Assembly: GCA_016934875.1 (NCBI GenBank)
Contig: JAFGSC010000252.1
Span: 1 to 31,448, forward strand
DNA from: Candidatus Atribacteria bacterium
Lineage (GTDB): Bacteria; Atribacterota; Phoenicimicrobiia; Phoenicimicrobiales; Stramentimicrobiaceae
DNA length: 31,448 bases
Direction of reading: 5' to 3'
Notes under the pieces: generated by a model
The model's input: the letters and a program-made list of their open reading frames with translations, nothing else
What the model was told of the DNA's origin: nothing
Databases searched by the model: none
Shown: positions 25,325 to 31,448 of the stretch, piece after piece
Layout: each line of letters opens with the position of its first letter
How positions within the stretch are numbered: position 1 is the stretch's first letter
Made by a program: the position numbers and the translations under genes

Positions 25325-26423
25325 AGAGCATTTTAATTCTTGAAATTATTTTTTTAGAAGCGTTCCCTTCGCCATAAATATGGGTATTAAGAGGCAATTC
25401 CGAATTCTCAATACTATTTACTGTCGTTAATATTTCTTCCTTACTAATTTTCGTGTTTAGGATGTTTTTCGCTAGGATTCTTCCTTTTTGTCTATCCCCT
25501 AAATTTATTACCCATTTCGGAAAAAAGGAAGCCTCCACAAATCCGCTAGATGTATTTCCTAATAACATAGAGCAGAATTTCATGGCACTTAAATAACCCT
25601 TCATTCCAAGAGATTCAACTAATTTTACACTATGCGATCCCTTACCAAATTCAATGAGCCTTTGTCTAATCATATCACCTTTAGTATCGGAATTAGGCAT
25701 CGTGATAATGATTTGATATTTATGCTTTAACTCAGCCAATGCTGCAATTAATTCATCTATATACTCTTCATTTCTTTCAATTGAAACAGTTTCCGGATGA
25801 AATGTTGTTAATATACTTGGTGTTTTTAGATCAATTTTAAATGCTTCGTAAAACTCTTCTTTAGAGTAAAAATCCTGATGAACCAAATTATCGATACTTA
25901 AAGCTCCAACATTAAAAACATGCTCTGCTTGTTGGCTTATTTCAGTGGCTCTTTCTTTGTATTCATCCGTTGAGACAAAAAGGTATTTCGACATCAATGA
26001 AATGCTGTGTCTATATATATTATCGATAGCCCCAAGAGTAGTTTCTCCTGCATGAAGATGAGCAATGTTAATATTAAATGTGCTAGCTGCAGTAACGGCC
26101 GCAAACATTTCATAGCGGTCACCCAATGCAAAAACCAGATCAAATTTATTCTTATCCCAAAAATGGGAGAACTTTATTATGGCATCACCAATATTGTTGG
26201 AAATATCAATTGCCCCATCGTTCTTTGTTAAAGTTTCTATTTTATGTTTGACTTCAAAACCTAGTTTTTTTATTTCTTCAATTGTATAGCCGTATTCTTT
26301 CTTAAGATGAGTTCCAAAAGCAATAATTTCAATTTCAAAAAAATCATCCTTCCAAAGTTCTTTTACCAAGGGATAATATATTCCGAAATCTGCTCGAGAG
26401 CTTGTGAGTATTCCTATTTTCAT
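25311..26423 (-). CDS. neuC: NeuC/LegG-type hydrolysing NDP-sugar 2-epimerase
   Basis: 370 residues, the usual length. Motifs of the hydrolysing UDP-GlcNAc 2-epimerase group: LGDRYE (100-105), HLHAGE (122-127) followed by DNIYRHSIS, FHPET (208-212), and LGNTSSGFVEA (288-298). In legionaminic acid synthesis this enzyme removes the nucleotide and inverts C2 to give 2,4-diacetamido-2,4,6-trideoxymannose, the substrate of NeuB. It starts 3 bp after the neuB stop. Sialic acid NeuC is the alternative, but the LegB, LegC and acetyltransferase genes upstream favour LegG. Confidence 0.9.
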   Translation of the reverse strand: MKIGILTSSRADFGIYYPLVKELWKDDFFEIEIIAFGTHLKKEYGYTIEEIKKLGFEVKHKIETLTKNDGAIDISNNIGDAIIKFSHFWDKNKFDLVFALGDRYEMFAAVTAASTFNINIAHLHAGETTLGAIDNIYRHSISLMSKYLFVSTDEYKERATEISQQAEHVFNVGALSIDNLVHQDFYSKEEFYEAFKIDLKTPSILTTFHPETVSIERNEEYIDELIAALAELKHKYQIIITMPNSDTKGDMIRQRLIEFGKGSHSVKLVESLGMKGYLSAMKFCSMLLGNTSSGFVEASFFPKWVINLGDRQKGRILAKNILNTKISKEEILTTVNSIENSELPLNTHIYGEGNASKKIISRIKMLYGIK

Positions 26424-26426
26424 TAT

Positions 26427-27431
26427 CTAAATTTCAATCAAATCATCAACCTTGAAATCTCTATTTGCATGCTTGCCCATTAATTCATCCCACCTCATTG
26501 GGGAAATTCCATTACCAGGTCGCTTTATTCCTAGGTTATTTTCTGTAAATAGCTCTCCACTTTTAATGTCCTTAATGGCAATGATGCTTTTCCTTGCTAT
26601 TTCTTTATTCTTTCTTTCAGAATTTGAGGCTCTTTTTATTCCATCACCCAACGCAAGCTCAATATTCCGTATTGCCTTCACCATATCCTTTAATTCATTT
26701 GGTTCTAATGAAGCCTGGTGGTCGGGTCCCGCCATATTTCTATCCAAGGTGAAGTGCTTCTCGATAACACTCGCACCCAACGCGACAGCGGCAATTGGCA
26801 CTTCAACACCTAATGTATGATCTGAATATCCATATTTAATTTTAAAAGCTTTACCAATTGTTTTCATGGCTTTCAAATTAACATCTTCCATGCGAGTTGG
26901 ATATTCCGTATTGGCATGAAGAATGCATATGTTCTCTCTAATTGTTCCCGAATCAACCAATATATTTAGCGCATCCTCAATCTCACCCATATCAGCCATA
27001 CCGGTAGACAGAATGATCTCCCTATTTAAACTTCCAATATGCCTTAGATAAAGCAGGTTTGTAATTTCCCCGCTAGGGATTTTAAATGTTTCAAGACCCA
27101 AATCATTGAGTAAATTTATGCTGTCATGGTCAAATGGGGTGGATAAAAATTGGATGCCTTTTTCTTTGCAATAAGCCATTAATGCGATATGAGTCTCAGG
27201 ATTTAATTCAAGCTTTTTGATCATCTCAAACTGTGTTTCATTTGAATCAGTTGTTTCCTGCTGATAATCGGCCTTCATCGCATTTTTAGAAACCAAATGC
27301 TCCGTTTTAAAGGTTTGAAATTTTACCGCATCAGCACCTGCAACAACCGCCACATCAATCAATTTCTTGGCTACATTGATATCACCATTGTGATTTACCC
27401 CAGCTTCAGCAATTATAAATGTTCTATTCAT
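26427..27431 (-). CDS. neuB: Legionaminic acid (nonulosonate) synthase, NeuB/LegI type
   Basis: 334 residues from ATG 27431. A longer frame to 27512 would add 27 residues that only overlap the acetyltransferase gene and come before the conserved start. Conserved: FIIAEAGVNHNG (5-16), VKFQT (36-40), KYGYSDHT (199-206), EKHFTLDRNMAGPDH (224-238) and a C-terminal SAF domain (about 278-334). It condenses phosphoenolpyruvate with the aminosugar from the NeuC-type enzyme. The start overlaps the acetyltransferase stop by 8 bp (ATGAATAG). Confidence 0.92.
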   Translation of the reverse strand: MNRTFIIAEAGVNHNGDINVAKKLIDVAVVAGADAVKFQTFKTEHLVSKNAMKADYQQETTDSNETQFEMIKKLELNPETHIALMAYCKEKGIQFLSTPFDHDSINLLNDLGLETFKIPSGEITNLLYLRHIGSLNREIILSTGMADMGEIEDALNILVDSGTIRENICILHANTEYPTRMEDVNLKAMKTIGKAFKIKYGYSDHTLGVEVPIAAVALGASVIEKHFTLDRNMAGPDHQASLEPNELKDMVKAIRNIELALGDGIKRASNSERKNKEIARKSIIAIKDIKSGELFTENNLGIKRPGNGISPMRWDELMGKHANRDFKVDDLIEI

Positions 27432-28071
27432 TGTCTTTTTTTTTTGCTGGAATTCCAGTATATATACCACTATTAACAATGTCACAAACAACAACTGCAC
27501 CTGCTCCAACAATCGTGTTTTGACAAATATTTATTAATTGTTTAACTACAACACCACTGCCAACCAAACAATTCTTTCCAATTCGGCAATTCCCATTAAT
27601 TAAAGCACCTGTTGAAATATGTGTATTATCTTCGATAATAACATCATGTTCAATCAAAGCTTTGTTATTGATAATACAATTTTCGCTTATCTTGGCATCA
27701 GCATTAATAAGGGCATGATGCATTATAATTGTTCCTTGTAAAATACTTGAATGTTTAGAAACATGTGCAATTGGAGAAATAATTACAGGTAGTAAACCTC
27801 CGTTTTCTTTTACTATATCGTAAAGCTTAATGCGTTGATTTGGATTACCTAAATGCCCAATAGTTATTAAGAAATTATATCCTTGTTTTGCGAAATCGGG
27901 GATATTATCATCGTTGCCAATAATTTTATAACCTAAAATTACTTGCCCCAATTTTTCAGGCACATCTATAATCCCTATAATTTGAAACTTATTTTCGGTT
28001 TCAATTACATCGATGCAAGCCTTGCAATGGCCTCCTCCACCAATTAAAATTATATTTTCATTAGCCTTCAT
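27424..28071 (-). CDS. NeuD/PglD-type sugar O/N-acetyltransferase (LegH role)
   Basis: 215 residues. N-terminal Rossmann-like part with ILIGGGGHCKAC (8-19), then a left-handed beta-helix of hexapeptide repeats (about 105-205) with the catalytic His in IEHDV (H142), as in PglD. In this locus it should acetylate the 4-amino group made by LegC. It overlaps the LegC stop by 4 bp (28068-28071). A run of ten A's in the coding strand (27436-27445) lies in its last codons (PAKKKDNE) right before the neuB start, so slippage would change the tail and the coupling to neuB. Confidence 0.87.
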   Translation of the reverse strand: MKANENIILIGGGGHCKACIDVIETENKFQIIGIIDVPEKLGQVILGYKIIGNDDNIPDFAKQGYNFLITIGHLGNPNQRIKLYDIVKENGGLLPVIISPIAHVSKHSSILQGTIIMHHALINADAKISENCIINNKALIEHDVIIEDNTHISTGALINGNCRIGKNCLVGSGVVVKQLINICQNTIVGAGAVVVCDIVNSGIYTGIPAKKKDNE

Positions 28072-29225
28072 AAAATTACACTACTAGGGATATTCACAAC
28101 TCTATCCGCCAACCATTCAGCATTGCTTAGATCGCCAAGCTGGCAATCTTTAAACATGGGCAAATTATTCATCAATTCCCAAACAGGTCTTGTCATCACG
28201 CCTTTGGCATTTGTATATTCAAGAAATTGGTCCCGGCTTTTCCTGTCTTCCAAAATTAATAAATTTAACCAATAGTTAGCTTTTGCATTAATAGGCTCGG
28301 TAAAAAAGGTAATGTTTAAATCTGCAGCAGAGAAAAAGCGTGCGTATTCTTGTGCAATTTGGCGTTTCGATTTTACAAATTCCGCTAGATTTTCCAATTG
28401 TGCAACTCCTAAAGCGGCATTGATATTGGGCATTCGGTAATTATAGCCTATTTCGTCGTGTACAAACTCCCAGGCATGGGGCACTTTGGCTTGGGTTGTC
28501 AAATGCTTTGCTTTTTGGGCTAATTTTTCATCATTGAATAAAAGCATTCCTCCACCACCGGTTGTAATTACTTTATTTCCATTGAAACTCAAAACCCCTA
28601 TTTTTCCAAAGGTACCGGTGTGCTGCCCACTAAAAGAACTCCCCAGGCTTTCAGCAGCATCTTCAACCAATTCAATATTGTATTTAGCACAAATTTCTTC
28701 TATCTCATCAATCCGGCAAGGATGTCCAAAAGTATGCATGGGAACACAGGCCGCAATTCTTCGCTTTGTTTTTATATTGTAACATCCGTCCGGTTTTTGT
28801 TCTGTTTCTGTTTCCAAAAAATGAAGCAGTGCTTTGGGACTTAGCCCCATCGTATCCTTATCCACATCCAGAAAAACTGGTTTTGCATCGCAATAGCTAA
28901 TGGCATTTGCTGTGGCAATAAAGGTAAGCGCCTGGGTTATCACCTCATCGCCGGCTTTCACCCCAACAAGTTTTAAAGCCAAATGCAGCGCATTGGTGCC
29001 ATTTACAACCGAAACGGCATTTTTGGCTCCTGTATATTTTGCTATTTCAATTTCAAACTGGTCAACAAATTTCCCTACGGAAGAAACAAAGGTGGTATCG
29101 ATGCACTCGTTTAAGTATTTCTTTTCATTTCCGGCAAATACCGGTGCATGAAGGGGGATAAAACCTTCGGGTTGTTTGTATAATTCTCTGATAAACTGAA
29201 CTATTTTGTTTAATTCTTTTTCCAC
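28068..29225 (-). CDS. legC: LegC-family PLP aminotransferase
   Basis: 385 residues. The N-terminus ELYKQPEGFIPLHAPVF / FVSSVGKFVDQFE is characteristic of the LegC family; D189 (LVEDAAE) and the PLP lysine K218 (SFNGNK) are present, followed by TTGGGGML. It transfers an amino group to C4 of the 4-keto sugar made by LegB. No ATG lies near the expected start; translation would begin at GTG 29225, which sits inside an ATTTGTG word of the repeat-like segment that separates it from legB. This suggests an insertion removed or displaced the original start region. Confidence 0.92.
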   Translation of the reverse strand: MEKELNKIVQFIRELYKQPEGFIPLHAPVFAGNEKKYLNECIDTTFVSSVGKFVDQFEIEIAKYTGAKNAVSVVNGTNALHLALKLVGVKAGDEVITQALTFIATANAISYCDAKPVFLDVDKDTMGLSPKALLHFLETETEQKPDGCYNIKTKRRIAACVPMHTFGHPCRIDEIEEICAKYNIELVEDAAESLGSSFSGQHTGTFGKIGVLSFNGNKVITTGGGGMLLFNDEKLAQKAKHLTTQAKVPHAWEFVHDEIGYNYRMPNINAALGVAQLENLAEFVKSKRQIAQEYARFFSAADLNITFFTEPINAKANYWLNLLILEDRKSRDQFLEYTNAKGVMTRPVWELMNNLPMFKDCQLGDLSNAEWLADRVVNIPSSVIL

Positions 29226-29245
29226 AAATTATCTCAAATTGATTT

Positions 29246-29262
29246 CACAAATGAACACAAAT
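29246..29262. repeat. Left inverted-repeat word flanking the GxxExxY gene
   Basis: CACAAATGAACACAAAT, whose reverse complement differs at two of 17 positions from 29664-29680 on the other side of the GxxExxY gene. The pair could be ends of a small inserted cassette. Confidence 0.45.
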
Positions 29263-29263
29263 A

Positions 29264-29653
29264 TCATAATATAACTCGTTTGTATTGAAGTTTTGTCGTT
29301 CCAAAATTGATAAGTAAGCCTAGTTTTTTACCCGTTGCTTTTAGATAGTTAAGCACCTGAGCAATATCATGTTCTCCAAGACCATCCTTTGCTTTTAATT
29401 CTACAATTATTTCATTGTAACAAAGGAAATCGGCTATGTATTTTTTATTTAATACAATTCCTTTAAAATTTATCTCGAGTATTGTTTCTTTTACAAAAGG
29501 GATTGCTTTTTCTTCGAAAACAATACCTAAGGCTTTCTGATAAACTGCTTCCAGAAAACCGCTGCCGAGTTCATTGTGAACTTCCATTGCACAGCCAATA
29601 ATATCATAACATTCTTTTTTGAATGGATATTCTTCCTTATTATTTGTGTGCAT
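29264..29653 (-). CDS. GxxExxY protein (PD-(D/E)XK nuclease-like fold)
   Basis: 129 residues. The name motif is GFLEAVY (32-38); D75 in IADF and ELK (E85, K87) form the PD-(D/E)XK-like pattern of this family. Biological role unknown; such genes are common in Bacteroidota and often sit in odd places inside operons. Here it separates legB and legC, which are otherwise expected next to each other, and is bordered by short inverted ATTTGTG-type words, which suggests it came as a small insertion. It is unlikely to belong to glycan synthesis. Confidence 0.85.
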   Translation of the reverse strand: MHTNNKEEYPFKKECYDIIGCAMEVHNELGSGFLEAVYQKALGIVFEEKAIPFVKETILEINFKGIVLNKKYIADFLCYNEIIVELKAKDGLGEHDIAQVLNYLKATGKKLGLLINFGTTKLQYKRVIL

Positions 29654-29663
29654 TTGTGTTCTT

Positions 29664-29680
29664 ATTTGTGAACATTTGTG
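29664..29680. repeat. Right inverted-repeat word flanking the GxxExxY gene
   Basis: ATTTGTGAACATTTGTG, imperfect inverted copy of 29246-29262. A further ATTTGTGTTC lies at 29652-29661. The legB stop codon is only three bases beyond this word. Confidence 0.45.
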
Positions 29681-29682
29681 GA

Positions 29683-30885
29683 TTACATTTTCCCATCCAA
29701 ATACTTCCCCTTTTCCATATGCCCAAAATCCGGAATCATTTGAAAAAAGAGTTCCACCAAATCTTCTTTAGCCCAGGATTTTGCTTTCTTTAAGTTGCTA
29801 ATGGTAGCGGAAAACAGCTCAAGCTTTTTGTTTTCGTAATTAAGCTCATTTTTAATCACTCCAATATTTTCAAAACTTTCCATATTGAGGGTTTCCTTAT
29901 CTGTATAGAATTCTTCAATATCTTTTTCCCCGGTGGTATTGCTTTCTGTAAAAAGACAGGGCCATGCTTCGACTGCGCTCAGCACAGGCTTTTTATTTTC
30001 TTTTTCTCTAAAAAATTTTCTGGCTTCTTCTTCTGTTTCACAAATATGTGGTTCGTAACCATTCGCTTTTAAGTAGCGTTCAGCTATTTCGCTAAACGTG
30101 ATTAAATGCAAATTCTCATTTAATTTGGGAAAGAAAATATCCCTGTTTTCTCCAAAGATGCAGGACATCAGGCATAATTCCCCGGATTCCTTTGGCGTAA
30201 CAAAATAGCGTTTGATATCGTTGGGTGCTACAATGGGTTGTCGTTTTTTAATCCTTTGATCAAAACCATACATCAGTGATCCATCAGAAAAAGCCACATT
30301 CGCAAATCGCGCCATGGAAACCTTTATGTCCTGACTCCTTTTATTTACAAACATTTCCATAATTCGCTTGGAGGCGCCCATCATATTTACCGGATTGGCG
30401 GCCTTATCGGTTGAAACACAGAAATATTTTTTTACTCCTTTATTTATAGATTGTTGGATGGTTTTATCGGTATTGAAAATATTCACATCAATCATGCGCA
30501 TCAAGGTATAAGGATCTTTTTCACTGCGCACATGCTTTAAAGCAGATAAATTCAAAACATAATCATATTTGCCGTCTGCCTCAAAAAAAGCATCGTATTC
30601 TATGGAACCCACATCCAGGGCAAATGTTTGAAAATCGCCAGTTATATAGCCAAAAGAGCTTCTGATATCCCTTACCAGCTCCACCATATTGTTTTCGCTG
30701 ATATCCACCACATGGAGTTTCTTTGGATTTCGCTTAAAAATCTCCTTGGTCACCGCCTGTCCAATGGAACCGGCTCCTCCGATAACCAGAAATCTGGAAT
30801 CAGAGACTATCCTTTCCAATTCTTTTTGATGATTCCTGATATCTTCTGTAAAGAATTCTTTTTCTCTTCCTATAAGATGCAACAT
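29683..30885 (-). CDS. legB: UDP/GDP-N-acetylglucosamine 4,6-dehydratase (LegB type)
   Basis: 400 residues of the FlaA1/CapD SDR group: GGAGSIG (36-42), STDKAANP (158-165), MGASKR (169-174) in which Met replaces the usual catalytic Tyr at 168/169 and K173 is kept. The extra C-terminal region relative to PseB (about 330 residues) fits LegB, the first enzyme of the legionaminic acid pathway. The start is ATG 30885. About residues 299-309 (KPVLSAVEAWP) are encoded by a dispersed repeat inserted in frame (29966-29985); it lies after the catalytic core, so the enzyme may still work. Confidence 0.88.
   Translation of the reverse strand: MLHLIGREKEFFTEDIRNHQKELERIVSDSRFLVIGGAGSIGQAVTKEIFKRNPKKLHVVDISENNMVELVRDIRSSFGYITGDFQTFALDVGSIEYDAFFEADGKYDYVLNLSALKHVRSEKDPYTLMRMIDVNIFNTDKTIQQSINKGVKKYFCVSTDKAANPVNMMGASKRIMEMFVNKRSQDIKVSMARFANVAFSDGSLMYGFDQRIKKRQPIVAPNDIKRYFVTPKESGELCLMSCIFGENRDIFFPKLNENLHLITFSEIAERYLKANGYEPHICETEEEARKFFREKENKKPVLSAVEAWPCLFTESNTTGEKDIEEFYTDKETLNMESFENIGVIKNELNYENKKLELFSATISNLKKAKSWAKEDLVELFFQMIPDFGHMEKGKYLDGKM
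29966..29985. repeat. In-frame dispersed repeat inside legB
   Basis: GCTTCGACTGCGCTCAGCAC on the + strand; read in the gene it gives VLSAVEA. This word is a widely scattered short repeat in Bacteroidota and other bacterial genomes and is not part of the dehydratase family. It lies between the core and the C-terminal region of LegB. Confidence 0.7.
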
Positions 30886-30967
30886 AGTGTGTTAATTTGC
30901 TGATGATTTAATGTGGTAATGAAGTAATGTTTAAAAGTTCAGTTCATTGTTTTCAACCTTTGAGCAT

Positions 30968-31448
30968 CTACTTCAAATGCCCATAATACCATTCGCAAGC
31001 CTCAAAAAACCCATCTTCCGCACTGTATTTTGGATTGTAATTTAAGACGGCTTTTATTTTTTCAACCGAAGCCAAAGAGTGAGGGATATCGCCTTCGCGT
31101 TTGGGGCCAATTTTTACGTTTACTTCGTTCACTTTGGGGTCGTAGTTGGCCAAGTTGCTTTGCAATGCATCAAAAAGTTGGAATAGGGTGGTGGCTTGTC
31201 CGTAGGCTACGTTGAAAACGGGCATTATTGGCTCTTGGCTATTAGCTGTTGGCTGTTGGCTGTAGGCTGATAGCTCCCGATAGCTATCGGGATGGCTGAA
31301 ATAATGATTTAGTCTTTCTCTAATTACATCGGAGGGAGTAATGGCGGCGAGTTCGTTGGCTTGTATCACATTGTCGATGTAGGTAAAGTCGCGGCTATAG
31401 CTTCCGTCGCCATTGATGATAGGGCTTTCGTATTGCAAGATACTTTTA
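30968..31448 (-). CDS. UDP-HexNAc 4-epimerase-like protein (WbpP type), C-terminal part only
   Basis: The gene is cut by the right edge; the frame stays open to the last base and no start is visible (a TTG at 31438 is internal). The visible end reads SPIINGDGSYSRDFTYIDNVIQAN, typical of WbpP/VipB-type UDP-GlcNAc or UDP-GlcNAcA C4-epimerases, then NVAYGQATTLFQLFD, KREGDIPHSLAS and NYNPKYSAEDGF. Between the IDNV block and NVAYG the protein carries an unusual insert (HPDSYRELSAYSQQPTANS) encoded by a heptamer array and a palindrome. It would supply an epimerised HexNAc to the polymer. Confidence 0.82.
   Translation of the reverse strand, partial: KSILQYESPIINGDGSYSRDFTYIDNVIQANELAAITPSDVIRERLNHYFSHPDSYRELSAYSQQPTANSQEPIMPVFNVAYGQATTLFQLFDALQSNLANYDPKVNEVNVKIGPKREGDIPHSLASVEKIKAVLNYNPKYSAEDGFFEACEWYYGHLK
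31228..31292. repeat. Heptamer array plus 18-bp palindrome inside the epimerase gene
   Basis: Seven degenerate 7-mers of the TTGGCTG type run from 31228 to 31276 and lead into a perfect 18-bp palindrome (31275-31292) identical to the one at 3649-3666. Seven heptamers are 49 nt; the full element keeps the reading frame of the epimerase gene open and adds about 20 residues. Confidence 0.8.

Noticed and set aside
27432..27512. Longer start for neuB (27 extra residues)
   Set aside because: The extension lies wholly in the acetyltransferase gene in another frame; homologues begin near MNRTFIIAEAGVNHNG.
29683..30885. PseB (pseudaminic acid pathway) for the dehydratase
   Set aside because: Length of 400 residues and the LegC-family aminotransferase, NeuC and PtmE genes point to the legionaminic route; PseB is shorter and no PseC or PseG-like gene is present.
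30968..31438. Complete small SDR gene starting at 31438
   Set aside because: The codon there is TTG, the NAD-binding half is missing, and the frame continues to the window edge, so it is the 3' part of a longer gene.

Overview
The window is AT-rich bacterial DNA that looks like Bacteroidota. The reasons are the general lack of Shine-Dalgarno sites, one upstream sequence that fits the TTTG-N20-TAnnTTTG promoter form, short palindromic repeats of the TCCCGA-TAGCTA-TCGGGA type, a GxxExxY gene with ATTTGTG-type flanks, and a protein repertoire typical of that phylum. No rRNA, tRNA, CRISPR array, transposase or replication origin was seen.

Left part (about 1-3154, + strand): a two-gene unit, less AT-rich than the rest. 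It encodes a 318-residue protein with a C-terminal helix-turn-helix, followed 6 bp later by a 682-residue prokaryotic Argonaute. The Argonaute keeps a recognisable MID guide-binding pocket, but its PIWI domain has lost the expected catalytic aspartates (G in place of the first, Y in place of the second). This is the best candidate for a little-described system: a catalytically dead Argonaute paired with an unrecognised HTH protein instead of a known TIR, Sir2 or nuclease effector.

Junction (3155-3764): about 600 bp without a gene, full of hairpins and repeats. It separates the Argonaute unit from a convergent gene cluster.

Right part (3765-31448, all - strand, genes mostly overlapping or a few bases apart): a surface polysaccharide (O-antigen or capsule) locus that runs off the right edge. 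In transcription order it holds: (a) a HexNAc 4-epimerase-like gene cut by the window edge; (b) a legionaminic-acid-type nonulosonate pathway: LegB dehydratase, LegC aminotransferase, NeuD/PglD-type acetyltransferase, NeuB-type synthase, NeuC-type hydrolysing epimerase, PtmE-type CBS-nucleotidyltransferase, a YhcH-family protein, a second divergent NeuB-type synthase and an SpsF/NeuA-type cytidylyltransferase; (c) a CDP-3,6-dideoxyhexose pathway: RfbF, RfbG, RfbH, a shortened E3 reductase, an RmlC-type epimerase and an SDR reductase, which together look most like CDP-ascarylose synthesis; (d) assembly genes: an FAD oxidoreductase, a GT2-like transferase, a Wzx flippase, a sialyltransferase-like GT, a Wzy polymerase and a GT4; (e) an SDR enzyme and a CapK-like adenylate-forming enzyme; (f) a HisH/HisF/WbpG set that probably turns an acetamido group into an acetamidino group; (g) a DUF354 protein. 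The likely product is a polymer with an amidinated nonulosonic acid and a 3,6-dideoxyhexose. The polymer structure is inferred from gene content only.

Small repeats have entered this locus. One lies in frame inside legB, another (a heptamer array plus an 18-bp palindrome that also occurs at the Argonaute junction) lies in frame inside the epimerase gene, and a GxxExxY gene with inverted flanking words sits between legB and legC.
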